Source: Nocardia colli (GTDB lineage Bacteria > Actinomycetota > Actinomycetes > Mycobacteriales > Mycobacteriaceae). From it: 64,000 bases of DNA. A model generated the notes under the pieces. That model did not search any database, was not told the DNA's origin, and was given only the letters and a program-made list of their open reading frames with translations. The position numbers were made by a program, and so were the translations under genes. Shown here in pieces: positions 44,887 through 53,771 of this stretch; positions within the stretch are counted from its first letter, which is position 1, and each line of letters opens with the position of its first letter. The DNA lies in assembly GCF_008704205.1 (NCBI RefSeq), contig NZ_VXLC01000004.1, forward strand, positions 62,001 to 126,000. Reading direction: 5' to 3'.

Positions 44887-46106
44887 CGGTGCAGGTAGAC
44901 CGGTAGCCGGGAATGCCCGTTGGAGATAAAACTGCTCACCGCCCGCAACTCGGTCGGGTCGCCGGCCAAACCGAGCTCCGGAAACCGAGCGAACAACGCG
45001 GGCAGCGCGACCTGCGCCTCTAGCCGGGCCAGCGGCGCACCGAGACAATGGTGAACCCCGTGCCCGAACGCGAGGTGCTGGCCTTTGGTGCCCCGATGCA
45101 CGTCGAAATCATCGGCGGTGGGCCCATGTACACGAGCGTCGCGACCAGCCGCGGCGTAGGACGCGAGGATCGCATCGCCCTGCGGAATACGAAAGCCATC
45201 GATGTCGAGATCCTCGACCGCATACCGAAGCGGCAGGTGCGCGAGCGGCGCTTGGTACCGCAACGCCTCCTCCACCACGTCGGCCCAACTCGACCTTCCC
45301 TCGAGCACATCGGCCCGCTGCCCCGGATGGGTCAGCAGCGCGAAAATCGCTTGGTCGAGCAGGTTTACGGTGGTCTCGTGCCCGGCGCTGATGATCAGCA
45401 TCAGGGTGTCGACGAGTTCCTTCTCGGTCAGCTGGCCGCCGTCTTCGTCGTAGGTAGAGGTCAGCAGACTGGTGATGTCGTCGCCAGGCTCGGCTCTGCG
45501 GTAGACGACGAGTTCGCCTATCAGCCCGTACATTTCGAGATAATTGGCCGGCGGATCCTTCTCGGTGTCCGAGGTGTCGAAGAATCTGTCCACGCAGAAG
45601 TGCAGTGGTGCGGCCAAATGCTCTGGGAGGCCGATCAATTCGCTGATCACCCGGATCGGCACCGGGTAGGCGAATTGCTGCCGCAGGTCGACCACCGCGC
45701 CGGGCAGGATCGCGGACAGCTGGTCCAGCAGGTCGACGGTGATCGCTTCGATCCGCGGACGCATCGCCATCGTCCGGCGGTGCGTGAAGGCCGGGGCGAT
45801 GAGTTTCCGCAGTCGCCGATGCTCGGCCCCGTAGGCGGTGAACATGTTGTCGACACCGACCCACGAGCGCAACGGCCAATCCGCCGGGATCTCTCCCGTG
45901 TTGAACGCCGTCCAGTGCTGCCGCGCGTCCTTGGACACCCGCGAATCGGTCAGCAATCGGCGGAGTACAGCGGCATCGGTCACCGACCATGCCGGAACAT
46001 CGCCGGGCAGCACGACCCGGGTGATCGGGCCGCGTCGGCGGATCCGGGCCGACTCACCTTGGATATCGTCACCGGCGGTGTCCAGAACGATTGGTTCGTG
46101 TTCCAT
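44883..46106 (-). CDS. Cytochrome P450 (CYP107-like)
   Basis: 407-aa soluble bacterial P450. I-helix LIISAGHETTVNLL with the conserved AGxET, K-helix EEALR, heme loop AFGHGVHHCLGAPLARLE with Cys354, end GHSRLPVYLHR. ATG start. Divergent from the AraC regulator at 46361; the element at 46225 lies between them. Probably uses ferredoxin partners encoded elsewhere. Confidence 0.94.
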   Translation of the reverse strand: MEHEPIVLDTAGDDIQGESARIRRRGPITRVVLPGDVPAWSVTDAAVLRRLLTDSRVSKDARQHWTAFNTGEIPADWPLRSWVGVDNMFTAYGAEHRRLRKLIAPAFTHRRTMAMRPRIEAITVDLLDQLSAILPGAVVDLRQQFAYPVPIRVISELIGLPEHLAAPLHFCVDRFFDTSDTEKDPPANYLEMYGLIGELVVYRRAEPGDDITSLLTSTYDEDGGQLTEKELVDTLMLIISAGHETTVNLLDQAIFALLTHPGQRADVLEGRSSWADVVEEALRYQAPLAHLPLRYAVEDLDIDGFRIPQGDAILASYAAAGRDARVHGPTADDFDVHRGTKGQHLAFGHGVHHCLGAPLARLEAQVALPALFARFPELGLAGDPTELRAVSSFISNGHSRLPVYLHR

Positions 46107-46224
46107 GTACTGACTCCTTAATCGCCCGAATTACGGTGAATCACAAGCCATCTCGCTATCCTGCCGACCTGATCGGACACCTTCGAAGCTTATGCAGGCC
46201 GGCACCGCGCACGCTTGGACCGCT

Positions 46225-46252
46225 GCGCCATCCGAATGGAACATGCGCGCCA
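46225..46252 (+). promoter_or_regulatory. 28-bp direct-repeat element, probable AraC operator (site 1)
   Basis: Starts with GCGCCA and ends with GCGCCA, with ATGGAACAT in the centre. Matches the element at 48205-48232 in 25 of 28 positions and in the same orientation. Lies between the divergent P450 and AraC genes. Confidence 0.65.
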
Positions 46253-46360
46253 TGACCGCCGCCGCGGCGGACAAATCGCAAGGTGTGTCGTAAACGGCCG
46301 AGGTTGAACTGGAGCGCGCGTGAAAATAGGCTCCGAACAGGGAACACGGAATGGCAGGTG

Positions 46361-47341
46361 ATGGGCAGCACCGAGGCAGGAATCGCCGGCTCGCACGGAG
46401 GGTTCTCCCTGGACTCCACCGTCGCGGGCGCCGTTTCGCGCGGGTTCGACATCTTCCGCCACGGATGGCAGACGCAGGTCGGTGACGCCTTCCCGCTGCC
46501 GACCTTCAGCCAGACCACGACCGGCGATTTCCGGGTTCGCAGCCGGGTCGCCAAGCTGCGCGACGTGGCGATCACCGATCTCGACAGCGCGTCCGCCATC
46601 CGGACCGCGGGCACCCCGTACGGCTACGCGGACCAGGTGCGGATGTATGTCGTGCGGCGCGGCATCTGGTCGTTGGGCGGGGTGCCCGGACACGCCGAAC
46701 ACACGGTGCCGGCCGGGCAGTTCATCCTGCGGCACGGGCAGCCGCTGCACTTCGGGGCGGTGCCGCACACGACCGTGCAGATCCTCACGCTGCCGTCCGC
46801 CGCCTTCGAGGCGCGGCTCCGGAACCGCAGCGTCATCGAGTCTGCGGACTCCGCCGAGATGCGCCTGCTGCTGGCCCACACGAACATGGTCCACGCGGCG
46901 GTGACCGACCTCGGTTCCGCCGGTGTGCACGCCGCGCACGGCGCCCTGCTCGAACTGGCCAAGGCCGTGGTGGCCGGCCGCTTCGACGACGCCGAACCCG
47001 AGCTCAGACCTGCGCTCATCCAAGCGGCGAAGGAAGCGGCGGACCGCCGGCTCGCCGATCCCGAGCTGTCCCCGGTGCTGCTGGCCCGGGAACTCAACGT
47101 CTCCGTGCGCACCCTGCAACGGGCGTTCACCACGGCGGGTGAGTCGGTCACCGGCTACATCCGCCACCGCAGGCTGGAAGAGGCCCGGTTCGCCCTCGCC
47201 CAGGCCCGTCCGCCGAGCGTCACCGAACTGGCCGCGCACTGGCAATTCTCCGACAGCAGCCACTTCATCCGCGCCTTCAAGAAACGCTACGGTCAGACGC
47301 CCGTCGAGTACGCCCGTTCAACGAGGACCGCCGGGTCCTAA
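46361..47341 (+). CDS. AraC-family regulator with AraC_binding_2-type domain
   Basis: 326 aa. N-terminal AraC_binding_2-type ligand domain (about 25-200; DAFPLPTFSQTTTGDF, VPAGQFILRHGQPL) and C-terminal double HTH (about 225-320; SPVLLARELNVSVRTLQRAF, VTELAAHWQFSDSSHFIRAF). The ATG at 46361 is chosen over the longer frame. Likely controls the divergent P450 and the thioesterase, whose promoters share the 28-bp element. Confidence 0.92.
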   Translation: MGSTEAGIAGSHGGFSLDSTVAGAVSRGFDIFRHGWQTQVGDAFPLPTFSQTTTGDFRVRSRVAKLRDVAITDLDSASAIRTAGTPYGYADQVRMYVVRRGIWSLGGVPGHAEHTVPAGQFILRHGQPLHFGAVPHTTVQILTLPSAAFEARLRNRSVIESADSAEMRLLLAHTNMVHAAVTDLGSAGVHAAHGALLELAKAVVAGRFDDAEPELRPALIQAAKEAADRRLADPELSPVLLARELNVSVRTLQRAFTTAGESVTGYIRHRRLEEARFALAQARPPSVTELAAHWQFSDSSHFIRAFKKRYGQTPVEYARSTRTAGS

Positions 47342-48160
47342 AGCCCTGGCGGACAACATCCCTCGTGCGCCTGTGGCGTCTCCGATGCCCAAACACGCAC
47401 TGCCGGAGAAGATCCCGAGTTCATAATGCACGGCATCGGCATCGAAAGAGCTGACGAGAACGCCGATCTCGTAGTCGCCGGGGTAGGTCACCTCGCCGAT
47501 GTAGTCGATCCGATACGACGACGGCGCCAGATCCGGCACCAGCCCGTCCTCGTCGAGCGCCGCGGCGGTGAACGTCGCGACAGCCTCGTCGTACCAGGTG
47601 GTGAGTGCGAGGTAATTGACGTGCTGATTGATATCGACGTCACCGATCCGTGCGCGCAGCGGAGCGAAAAACGCGTAATGATCCCGCTTTTGACGCTCCG
47701 TGCCGGGACGATTCTCCGTCGTCGCACTCGAATCCGGAATGGACAGATCGGTGAGATCCGCGATCAACTCATCCGGCAGCGCGAGCGGCCCCGCCGGACC
47801 GAGATTCAGCACCGTGGACCCGCCGCGACCCACCTGCTCGCCCCTGGAGAACACCGCCTGCTCATAAGTGAACGACGACCGTCCGATACGACGAATACCG
47901 GTGTGCACCTTCACCTCAGCCTGAGTACCGTAAACGGGCGCCAGTTGCTCCACCTTCTGACTGACGAAAATGATCTGATGGGGCCCGAATTCACCGGCGT
48001 CGACGAGCCGCTCGAACCGGGACATCCGCACCCGTATCCGAGCGTCCTCCAGCCAGCGAGCCATCCCGACCGTGCTCACGGCCCCGTTCCGCCCGAGATC
48101 GCCCTGCCGCACCCGAATGTCGCTCTGGACCGGAAACACGGGGTTACTGATGGTGTTCAT
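47318..48160 (-). CDS. Double hotdog acyl-CoA/ACP thioesterase
   Basis: 280 aa with two hotdog halves: first about 10-130 (RVRQGDLGRNGAVSTVGMAR, RWLEDARIRVR), second about 160-275 (RIGDVDINQHVNYLALTTWY, the NxHVNN-like active-site helix). Resembles FatA/4-hydroxybenzoyl-CoA thioesterase-like proteins. The end overlaps the AraC gene end by 24 bp (convergent). The 28-bp element lies 45-72 bp upstream of its ATG, a promoter position. Confidence 0.87.
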   Translation of the reverse strand: MNTISNPVFPVQSDIRVRQGDLGRNGAVSTVGMARWLEDARIRVRMSRFERLVDAGEFGPHQIIFVSQKVEQLAPVYGTQAEVKVHTGIRRIGRSSFTYEQAVFSRGEQVGRGGSTVLNLGPAGPLALPDELIADLTDLSIPDSSATTENRPGTERQKRDHYAFFAPLRARIGDVDINQHVNYLALTTWYDEAVATFTAAALDEDGLVPDLAPSSYRIDYIGEVTYPGDYEIGVLVSSFDADAVHYELGIFSGSACLGIGDATGARGMLSARALGPGGPR

Positions 48161-48204
48161 GAAATGACCATAGGAAAGTAGTCCCGGCCCGCACTTGAAC
48201 AACC

Positions 48205-48232
48205 GCGCCAACCGGATGGAACATCCGCGCCA
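48205..48232 (+). promoter_or_regulatory. 28-bp direct-repeat element, probable AraC operator (site 2)
   Basis: Same arrangement as site 1 (GCGCCA ... ATGGAACAT ... GCGCCA) with 3 differences in 28, upstream of the thioesterase gene. Confidence 0.65.
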
Positions 48233-48306
48233 ATTGTGCGGGGTGGTTTCTCAATCAGCGCGTAGGTAGAACGATGCCCCGGCTCATAGCGACTAATTGC
48301 AATGCA

Positions 48307-49395
48307 TCACAAGAACTTCCCTGGGTTCGCCGCCACCTTTCGGTGCAGTACCGGGCGATTCGCGCGATACGCCTCGACCACCGATGTCAGTTCGTGCGGA
48401 CTGGCCCCGTGCATGATCACGGAGTGGCAGCCGAGGTCGTACTCGCGGGAGATCTTCCGCACGCACTGTTCGGGTGTGCCGTACGCGGCGGCGCTGAGCC
48501 ACTCGTCGGGGATGAGGGCGTCGAACTGCTCCAGGACATCGACGGACGCGGACGCATCGATGGGTCCGGCCGCGGCAGCGTCGAGGAAGAGCTGGGTGGT
48601 GCGGATTCGCTCCCAGACCTGGGGGTCCCAGCCGTTGGCGCTGATGAGGACGTCGGCGTAGGCCTGTAGGTAGGTGACCAGGCGGCCGGTCCGGCGGCGC
48701 AGCCGATCCTCTTCGGAGAGTGCGTCACTCGCGGTCGCCAGGCACGACCAGATTCGGACGCTGTCCGGATCCTTACCGGCCCGTTCGGCGCCACGGCGCA
48801 CCGCCGCAACGGAATTCGTGGTCGCCTCCTCGGAGAAGAAGGTGTGCAGGATGACGAAATCACCTATCTCACCGGCGAGTTCGAGGGTTTTCGGGCCGAC
48901 CGCGACGAAGCCGATCGGCGGCGAGTCGGTTAACCCGTTCTGGTGGTACAGGACTGGCCATGAACCCGCCGGACCTTTGCGATCGATCAGGGTTTCGCCG
49001 GCCCAAAGCCGGCGCAGAATATCGACGAAGTCCCGCAGTTGGGCTTCGGTGACAGCCGGGAGCCCGATCGCCTTCCAGTTCGCCGCCATACCGCGGCCGA
49101 ACGCCATCGCATATCGCCCTTCGGTCAGCGCCTGCATCGTCGAACCCATGGTCGCCGTGACCATCGGGTGCCGGGTGTGGTGATTCGTCGCAGCGGCCGC
49201 GACACCCAAATCAGTGGTGCACCCGGCAATTCCACCGGACAGCACCGCGGAATCCTTCACGGTCATCCGTTCACCGATCATGCACGATCCGAGGCCGATC
49301 TCCTCCGCGGTGCGCGCTTCCGGAAAGAGAACGCGGGCATCGGCGGGGTGCCGGGTGACGCAGTAGTAGGCCAGTTCGTTGAGCTGTTCAATCAC
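48307..49395 (-). CDS. LLM-class F420/flavin-dependent oxidoreductase
   Basis: 362-aa luciferase-like monooxygenase fold. EARTAEEIGLGSCMIGERM, AAAATNHHTRHPMVTATMGS, RYAMAFGRGM, and FDALIPDEWLSAAAYGTPEQ are typical of the LLM family, many of which in Nocardia use F420. GTG start behind GGGGAGA. Third gene of a minus-strand operon (TetR, phosphotransferase-like, LLM) with gaps of 88 and 37 bp. Substrate unknown. Confidence 0.91.
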   Translation of the reverse strand: MIEQLNELAYYCVTRHPADARVLFPEARTAEEIGLGSCMIGERMTVKDSAVLSGGIAGCTTDLGVAAAATNHHTRHPMVTATMGSTMQALTEGRYAMAFGRGMAANWKAIGLPAVTEAQLRDFVDILRRLWAGETLIDRKGPAGSWPVLYHQNGLTDSPPIGFVAVGPKTLELAGEIGDFVILHTFFSEEATTNSVAAVRRGAERAGKDPDSVRIWSCLATASDALSEEDRLRRRTGRLVTYLQAYADVLISANGWDPQVWERIRTTQLFLDAAAAGPIDASASVDVLEQFDALIPDEWLSAAAYGTPEQCVRKISREYDLGCHSVIMHGASPHELTSVVEAYRANRPVLHRKVAANPGKFL

Positions 49396-49432
49396 GAGAG
49401 TGGTTCTCCCCAAGTAGTTTCCGGGACGGATA

Positions 49433-50560
49433 TCAGGCGCCGAGTTCGGCGAGCAGTTCTTCGACGAGCGACTTGTGATGGAAAAGAACCTCGATGTCGT
49501 CGGGACGTTCCATCTCGCCGAAATGAACCTGCCGTCCGCCGGAGCGCATGAAGACGACGCAGTAGTTGAGCGCGGCATACAGCGTGTACCAGGTGAGGTC
49601 GCCGATCTGCACGCCCGAGTACTCGCGATAGGTCGCCGTCACGTCCTCCGCGCGCAGGAAGTCCGGCATCCCGGGCAGCCCATACGTATTCGCGATGGTC
49701 TGGAAAACGCGGTGCGCGAAGATCAACCAGGCCAGGTCGAGTTCGCGGGGACCGATCGTGGCCAGTTCCCAGTCGAGCACCGCGACCGGCGTGAAGTCCC
49801 GGTACATGCAGTTGCCGATGCGGGCGTCACCCCAGGACAGCACGGTCTCGCCGGTGTCGGGCAGATTCGCCTTGAGCCACACCAGGATTCGCTCTACCAG
49901 CGGCGACGTTCCACTGTCGCGGGCAGCGAATTCGTACCACTCCTCGGCGCGGTTGAGGGTTCGTTCGAGCGGGCTCGAACCCGGCTGCCGCGGATCGAGG
50001 AAGGCGAAGGTAGCGGCCGCGTCCGGAATGGCGTGCAGCTTGGCGATGGCCCCGATTGTGCTGTGCTGCAGGCGGATTTGCTGTTCGGGGCGCGCGTCGA
50101 AGAGCCAGTTGTCGCCGAAGGTGTAGGGCATGACGTCGGGCGGCACCAGCCCGTCGACGCGGTCCATCAGGAGAAACGGAGTGCCCAGCACGTCACCGGT
50201 CGGCTCGATGAACCGCACCCGCGGGACGGGAACCTCGCTCGATTCGGCCACGATGCGCATGGCATCGAACTGATCCGGCAGGCTGTAGCTCGCCAGGATC
50301 GGGAAGTCGCCGGGCGCCGGCACCATGCGGGCGATCAGTTCGGCGGACTGCGCACCCCCGGCTTCGGTCCAGTTCGCGTGCAGCACCATGGTTTCCGCCG
50401 ACATGCCGTTGCTGTCGATGCCGGATCGCAAGGTGACGTCAGGTTCGGCGCCCGGCGGGAGTTGCGTGCTCAGCCATTCGGTGAGGTGCGGGATCAGCGT
50501 GCTGGTGTCGCGGCTACTGCGTTGCAGCCGCATGCCCTTTTCGGCCCGAGGTTGAGACAT
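49433..50560 (-). CDS. Phosphotransferase-family protein (APH/ACAD10-like)
   Basis: 375-aa aminoglycoside phosphotransferase-fold protein: LRSGIDSNGMSAETMVLHAN (ATP loop), catalytic loop LSWGDARIGNCMYRDFTP (usual HGDxxxxN, with Ser-Trp instead of His), and metal loop AVLDWELATIGPRELDLAW (DWE). Closest in type to acyl-CoA-metabolism phosphotransferases such as ACAD10 N-terminal domains, rather than antibiotic resistance enzymes. Operon partner of the TetR and LLM genes. Confidence 0.88.
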   Translation of the reverse strand: MSQPRAEKGMRLQRSSRDTSTLIPHLTEWLSTQLPPGAEPDVTLRSGIDSNGMSAETMVLHANWTEAGGAQSAELIARMVPAPGDFPILASYSLPDQFDAMRIVAESSEVPVPRVRFIEPTGDVLGTPFLLMDRVDGLVPPDVMPYTFGDNWLFDARPEQQIRLQHSTIGAIAKLHAIPDAAATFAFLDPRQPGSSPLERTLNRAEEWYEFAARDSGTSPLVERILVWLKANLPDTGETVLSWGDARIGNCMYRDFTPVAVLDWELATIGPRELDLAWLIFAHRVFQTIANTYGLPGMPDFLRAEDVTATYREYSGVQIGDLTWYTLYAALNYCVVFMRSGGRQVHFGEMERPDDIEVLFHHKSLVEELLAELGA

Positions 50561-50648
50561 CGATCACTCCTGACAGCTGTGCGAAAACTGCGGTCAACCA
50601 TCGGTCGCCGCCGCACAATTGTCAACAAGGGTTCTCAATGAATGGGAG

Positions 50649-51284
50649 TTACTCCAGGTAGGCGGTGGTTGCCTCGACCAGCCCGCGCAGTGCACTCGCC
50701 ACGTCGGCCGCCGACGTCAGCCGACGCTCGTTATTGATGCCGCGAATCGCCGGCGGGATCAGGCACCGGACTCGATGCACGTGGTCCGGATCGAGCGGCA
50801 GGCCGGCCAGTGAGTGCTCGAAGGCTCTGAGCCACGCGTCCTCGTACCCGGCCATGGCCGCCGAGGTCTGCGGAAAGTGCGCAAGTCGTTCCGCCTGGTC
50901 GGTGGGCAGCCCGGCGCGCAATGTCTCCACCGCGCGTCCCTCGGGCGCACCCAGGATGGTCCAGATGGCATTCACCATTTCGCCCACCCGCTCCTGGATC
51001 GAGCCGGTGAACCGCGGCCAGGTCTCCGGACTGTTCGCGCCGCTGCGATCCGTCAGCTCGATCAGCACCGCCGCCCACAATCCGTCCAGGTCACCGAATT
51101 GATGTTTCAGCGTCCCCCAACTGACGCCCGCCGCACGCGCCACCCGATTCGCCGACAGCGGTTCGCCGGACCCTTCCGCGAGGCAGGTGATGGCGACGTC
51201 GAGCAGCCGCTGCCGGGTTTCCCTGCCCTTTTTATTGAGCCGAGTTCCGGCCGCGGACTGCATTGTCGGCCCCGCTCCGGTCAT
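50649..51284 (-). CDS. TetR-family repressor
   Basis: 211 aa. HTH at about 20-70: RETRQRLLDVAITCLAEGSG, LSANRVARAAGVSWGTLKHQ, FGDLDGLW. C-terminal helical ligand domain. It heads the operon with the phosphotransferase-like and LLM genes, so it probably regulates them and itself. ATG 51284 chosen; the longer frame upstream has no support. Confidence 0.9.
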   Translation of the reverse strand: MTGAGPTMQSAAGTRLNKKGRETRQRLLDVAITCLAEGSGEPLSANRVARAAGVSWGTLKHQFGDLDGLWAAVLIELTDRSGANSPETWPRFTGSIQERVGEMVNAIWTILGAPEGRAVETLRAGLPTDQAERLAHFPQTSAAMAGYEDAWLRAFEHSLAGLPLDPDHVHRVRCLIPPAIRGINNERRLTSAADVASALRGLVEATTAYLE

Positions 51285-51368
51285 CGGTACCTCCCTTTCG
51301 CCGAACAGCCATCGGAAGCCTTTCACACTGTGCGTTCTGCCGACGCCGGGCAATCGATCGTCGGTGTG

Positions 51369-51410
51369 CGCGACATACCTATGGCAGGTTCCGCGTCTAC
51401 CGATGTCGCG
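51369..51410. promoter_or_regulatory. Inverted repeat between divergent TetR and AraC genes
   Basis: CGCGACAT and ATGTCGCG, perfect 8-bp arms separated by 26 bp, within the 150-bp region between the two start codons. May be paired operator half-sites; could also be chance. Confidence 0.35.
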
Positions 51411-51437
51411 GATCGAATTCGGCGGCAGACTGAGTCC

Positions 51438-52280
51438 ATGCATTACGTCGGCATGGTGCCCGGCCCGCCGCTCGACCGATTCATCGACGATATCTACTGC
51501 CTGACCGGGGCGCCGAAGCATCGCCGGATGATCGTCCCGCCGATGCCGTCCGCGCATCTGTTCATCAATCTGGGCGACCCCGCCCGGCTGTGGGATTCCG
51601 ATGCGTCGGTGCCGCCCGCGGTTTTCGCGGATGGATGGTTCATGGGTGTGTGGACCCGGCGGTTCCTCTTCGAATACCCGGAGCGGGTGCGGCTCGTCGG
51701 GGTGCATTTCAAGCCGTGGGGGATTTCGCCGTTCGTCGACCTGCCGGCGAGTGAATTGCGGGATCGTTGGGTGCCGGTCGACGGCGTCTGGCAACGCTCG
51801 GTGGACCGGATTCGAAACCAGATCGGCGATCTCGCCTCGGCCACGGAGACGCTGCGGGCGGTAGAAGCGGAACTTCGAGCGCGGCTTGCCGAGGAGCCGT
51901 TGCGTGGTCTCGAATTGGTCCAGCAGGCCGGCGGTCGCTTGGCGAGTTCGTACGGCGGAATCTCGGTCGGTGCACTGTCCGATGCCGCCGGGGTGAGTGG
52001 CAATCACCTTGCCACGCAATTCAAATCGCATGTCGGAGTTACCCCGAAGCAGGTGGCGCGGATCTACCGGTTCGCGCAGCTGATCCTGTCCGTGGACGCC
52101 CGGCGTCCGGTCGACTGGTCGGCGCTCGCCCACACTGCCGGCTACTTCGACCAGGCTCATTTCAGCCGGGAGTTCAAGGACTTCACCGGCTACACCCCGA
52201 CGGACTACCTGGCCCTACGGCGTCGATTCCCCGCCGAAGCGGGGTTCCCGCCGGACAGCGGTCCGATGCCCGCCGATTGA
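51438..52280 (+). CDS. AraC-family regulator (DUF6597-type N-terminus)
   Basis: 280 aa. N-terminal sensor about 1-150 (PPLDRFIDDIYCLTGAPKHR, VGVHFKPWGISPFV) similar to DUF6597, and C-terminal AraC HTH about 175-265 (VGALSDAAGVSGNHLATQFK; VDWSALAHTAGYFDQAHFSR, EFKDFTGYTPTDY). Precedes a DHFR-fold gene by 69 bp on the same strand, its likely target. Confidence 0.92.
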   Translation: MHYVGMVPGPPLDRFIDDIYCLTGAPKHRRMIVPPMPSAHLFINLGDPARLWDSDASVPPAVFADGWFMGVWTRRFLFEYPERVRLVGVHFKPWGISPFVDLPASELRDRWVPVDGVWQRSVDRIRNQIGDLASATETLRAVEAELRARLAEEPLRGLELVQQAGGRLASSYGGISVGALSDAAGVSGNHLATQFKSHVGVTPKQVARIYRFAQLILSVDARRPVDWSALAHTAGYFDQAHFSREFKDFTGYTPTDYLALRRRFPAEAGFPPDSGPMPAD

Positions 52281-52349
52281 TTTTTTACAAGACGACCCGT
52301 GCGAGGGGCGACAAGATCGAAACCAATACCCGAGACCCGAGGAGAACCC

Positions 52350-52925
52350 GTGGGAACAGTGATCATGCACAATGTGGCGTCGGTGGACGGCTTCATCGCC
52401 GACAAGAACGACGACGTCGGGCCACTCCACGATTGGTACTTCAACGGCGACACCCCGCTCGGCGACGGCAGTATGAAGGTCTCGCGCGTATCGGCCGAGT
52501 ACGTCGGCGGGGTGTGGGCGAGCATCGGCACAATCATCATGGGCCGCACCCTCTTCGACATCGTGAACGGATGGGAAGGTCGCCCGCCGGCCGGCGACCA
52601 CGTCGTCGTGGTGTCCCATCGCCCCAAGCCTGAAGGCTGGCACCCCGAGGCGTCCTACCATTTCGTCGACGACGTCACGGCCGCGGTCGCGAAGGCGCAG
52701 GAACTCGCCGGAGATCGAACCGTTGCCGTGAACGCCGGCGAGGTCGGCGGCCAGATCCTCGCGGCAGGCCTCGTGGACGAGGTGGCGATGGACCTCGTGC
52801 CCGTCGTATTCGGTTCGGGGAAAAGGTTTTTCGGCGGCATCGATGAACAGCACCTCCTGGAGGATCCGCACGTGGTCATCCAGGGTGAAGGCGTACTGCA
52901 CCTGAGGTTCAAGGTCCGCCGCTAG
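52350..52925 (+). CDS. Dihydrofolate reductase-fold protein
   Basis: 191 aa of the RibD_C/DHFR family: NVASVDGFIADKNDDVGPLH, TIIMGRTLFDIVNGWEGRPP, VVVVSHRPK, AGEVGGQILAAGLVDEVAMD. NADPH-dependent reductase of unknown substrate. GTG start with GAGGAG upstream. Second protein of this fold in the window; the two are not close copies. Confidence 0.92.
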   Translation: MGTVIMHNVASVDGFIADKNDDVGPLHDWYFNGDTPLGDGSMKVSRVSAEYVGGVWASIGTIIMGRTLFDIVNGWEGRPPAGDHVVVVSHRPKPEGWHPEASYHFVDDVTAAVAKAQELAGDRTVAVNAGEVGGQILAAGLVDEVAMDLVPVVFGSGKRFFGGIDEQHLLEDPHVVIQGEGVLHLRFKVRR

Positions 52926-52956
52926 GCCACCGGCCAGGCGGAGCAATACTCAACCC

Positions 52957-53161
52957 ATGAGTACCTCGCCAACCGTAGACTCGATGCGGCACAAGGTAAC
53001 TGGCGATGTGCATCTTCTGCTGCTCAAAGACGGAGCCGGCGAAATGCAGTGACCTGGAATGGTTTTCACTCGACAACCTGCCCGATCATATGATCGCCTA
53101 CTGCCGTGCCGCAATCGGCCACCTAGTCGACGGAACCGTGTCTTCCGTCTATGGCTGGTAG
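52957..53161 (+). pseudogene. NUDIX hydrolase remnant 1 (central part deleted)
   Basis: An ATG frame gives MSTSPTVDSMRHKVTGDVHL then LLLKDGAGE and stops at 53050. After a shift, the frame from 53054 gives LEWFSLDNLPDHMIAYCRAA and ends VSSVYGW at 53159. The first part is a NUDIX N-terminus (strand before the box), the second is a NUDIX C-terminus (LPDHM ... AY). The roughly 70 residues with the NUDIX box itself are missing, so the gene cannot be functional. It overlaps the end of the CGNR gene by 39 bp on the other strand. Confidence 0.75.
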
Positions 53162-53728
53162 CGCTTCGGGGTTCTTGCGCTGATTCGCATTGAAGCGCGC
53201 CTTCTTCTGGCGATTCCCGCAGGTGTTCATGTCACACCATCTGCGGGTGCGGCTTTGGCTGGTGTCGAAGAAGGCCGCTCGGCAGGTCGGTGATGCGCAC
53301 AGGGCCAACTTTCCGTCTCGTTCGCCCGAGATGATGCCGATCGCGTCGGCGGCGATCACGCCTAATGCGTCTTCTACGCGGGAAGGCGAGCTGAGTTGCC
53401 ATTGTCGGTTGCCGTCGGGCGTCAGGATGGCCGCGGCGCGGCCTTGAATGCTGCGGTCATTGATGACTTGGACCGCGGACGCGGGGAGCGGGGCTTGGGT
53501 CGCGGCCGCTGTCGCGGCGGCGTGAATTGATTCCCTCAGTTCCCGGGCGAGTTCGAGCTGGGCGGTGGTGCAGGAGTCCACGGCGAGGCCGTAAATCGCC
53601 AGCCAGTCGATCAGTCGCTGCGGCGTGGGGATGCGCTCCACGGAGGTGCCCTGACGCTCCGACAGCGTCCCGGTGAAGCTGGTCGCCAGCACGCTACCGA
53701 GGCGGAAGTCGGGAAACTCAGCAGGCAT
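53123..53728 (-). CDS. CGNR zinc-finger transcriptional regulator
   Basis: 201 aa. N-terminal ABATE-like helical domain and C-terminal CGNR finger: CASPTCRAAFFDTSQSRTRR, WCDMNTCGNRQKKARF, where four Cys bind zinc and the basic region contacts DNA. The last 20 residues overlap the NUDIX remnant, so the tail may be altered. Divergent from an epoxide hydrolase gene, with a perfect palindrome at 53772 between them. Confidence 0.92.
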   Translation of the reverse strand: MPAEFPDFRLGSVLATSFTGTLSERQGTSVERIPTPQRLIDWLAIYGLAVDSCTTAQLELARELRESIHAAATAAATQAPLPASAVQVINDRSIQGRAAAILTPDGNRQWQLSSPSRVEDALGVIAADAIGIISGERDGKLALCASPTCRAAFFDTSQSRTRRWCDMNTCGNRQKKARFNANQRKNPEALPAIDGRHGSVD

Positions 53729-53771
53729 GGAACCACCTTAGCTGGTTGCAACCTGTCGTCGGGACATGTTA

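Noticed and set aside
49433..50560. Aminoglycoside resistance kinase
   Set aside because: The fold matches, but motif details and context with LLM and TetR genes fit the acyl-CoA-related phosphotransferase group; resistance cannot be claimed.
43540..52925. Secondary metabolite biosynthetic cluster
   Set aside because: P450s, LLM oxidoreductase and thioesterase are present, but there is no PKS, NRPS, terpene synthase or RiPP precursor, and strand changes break it into small independent units.
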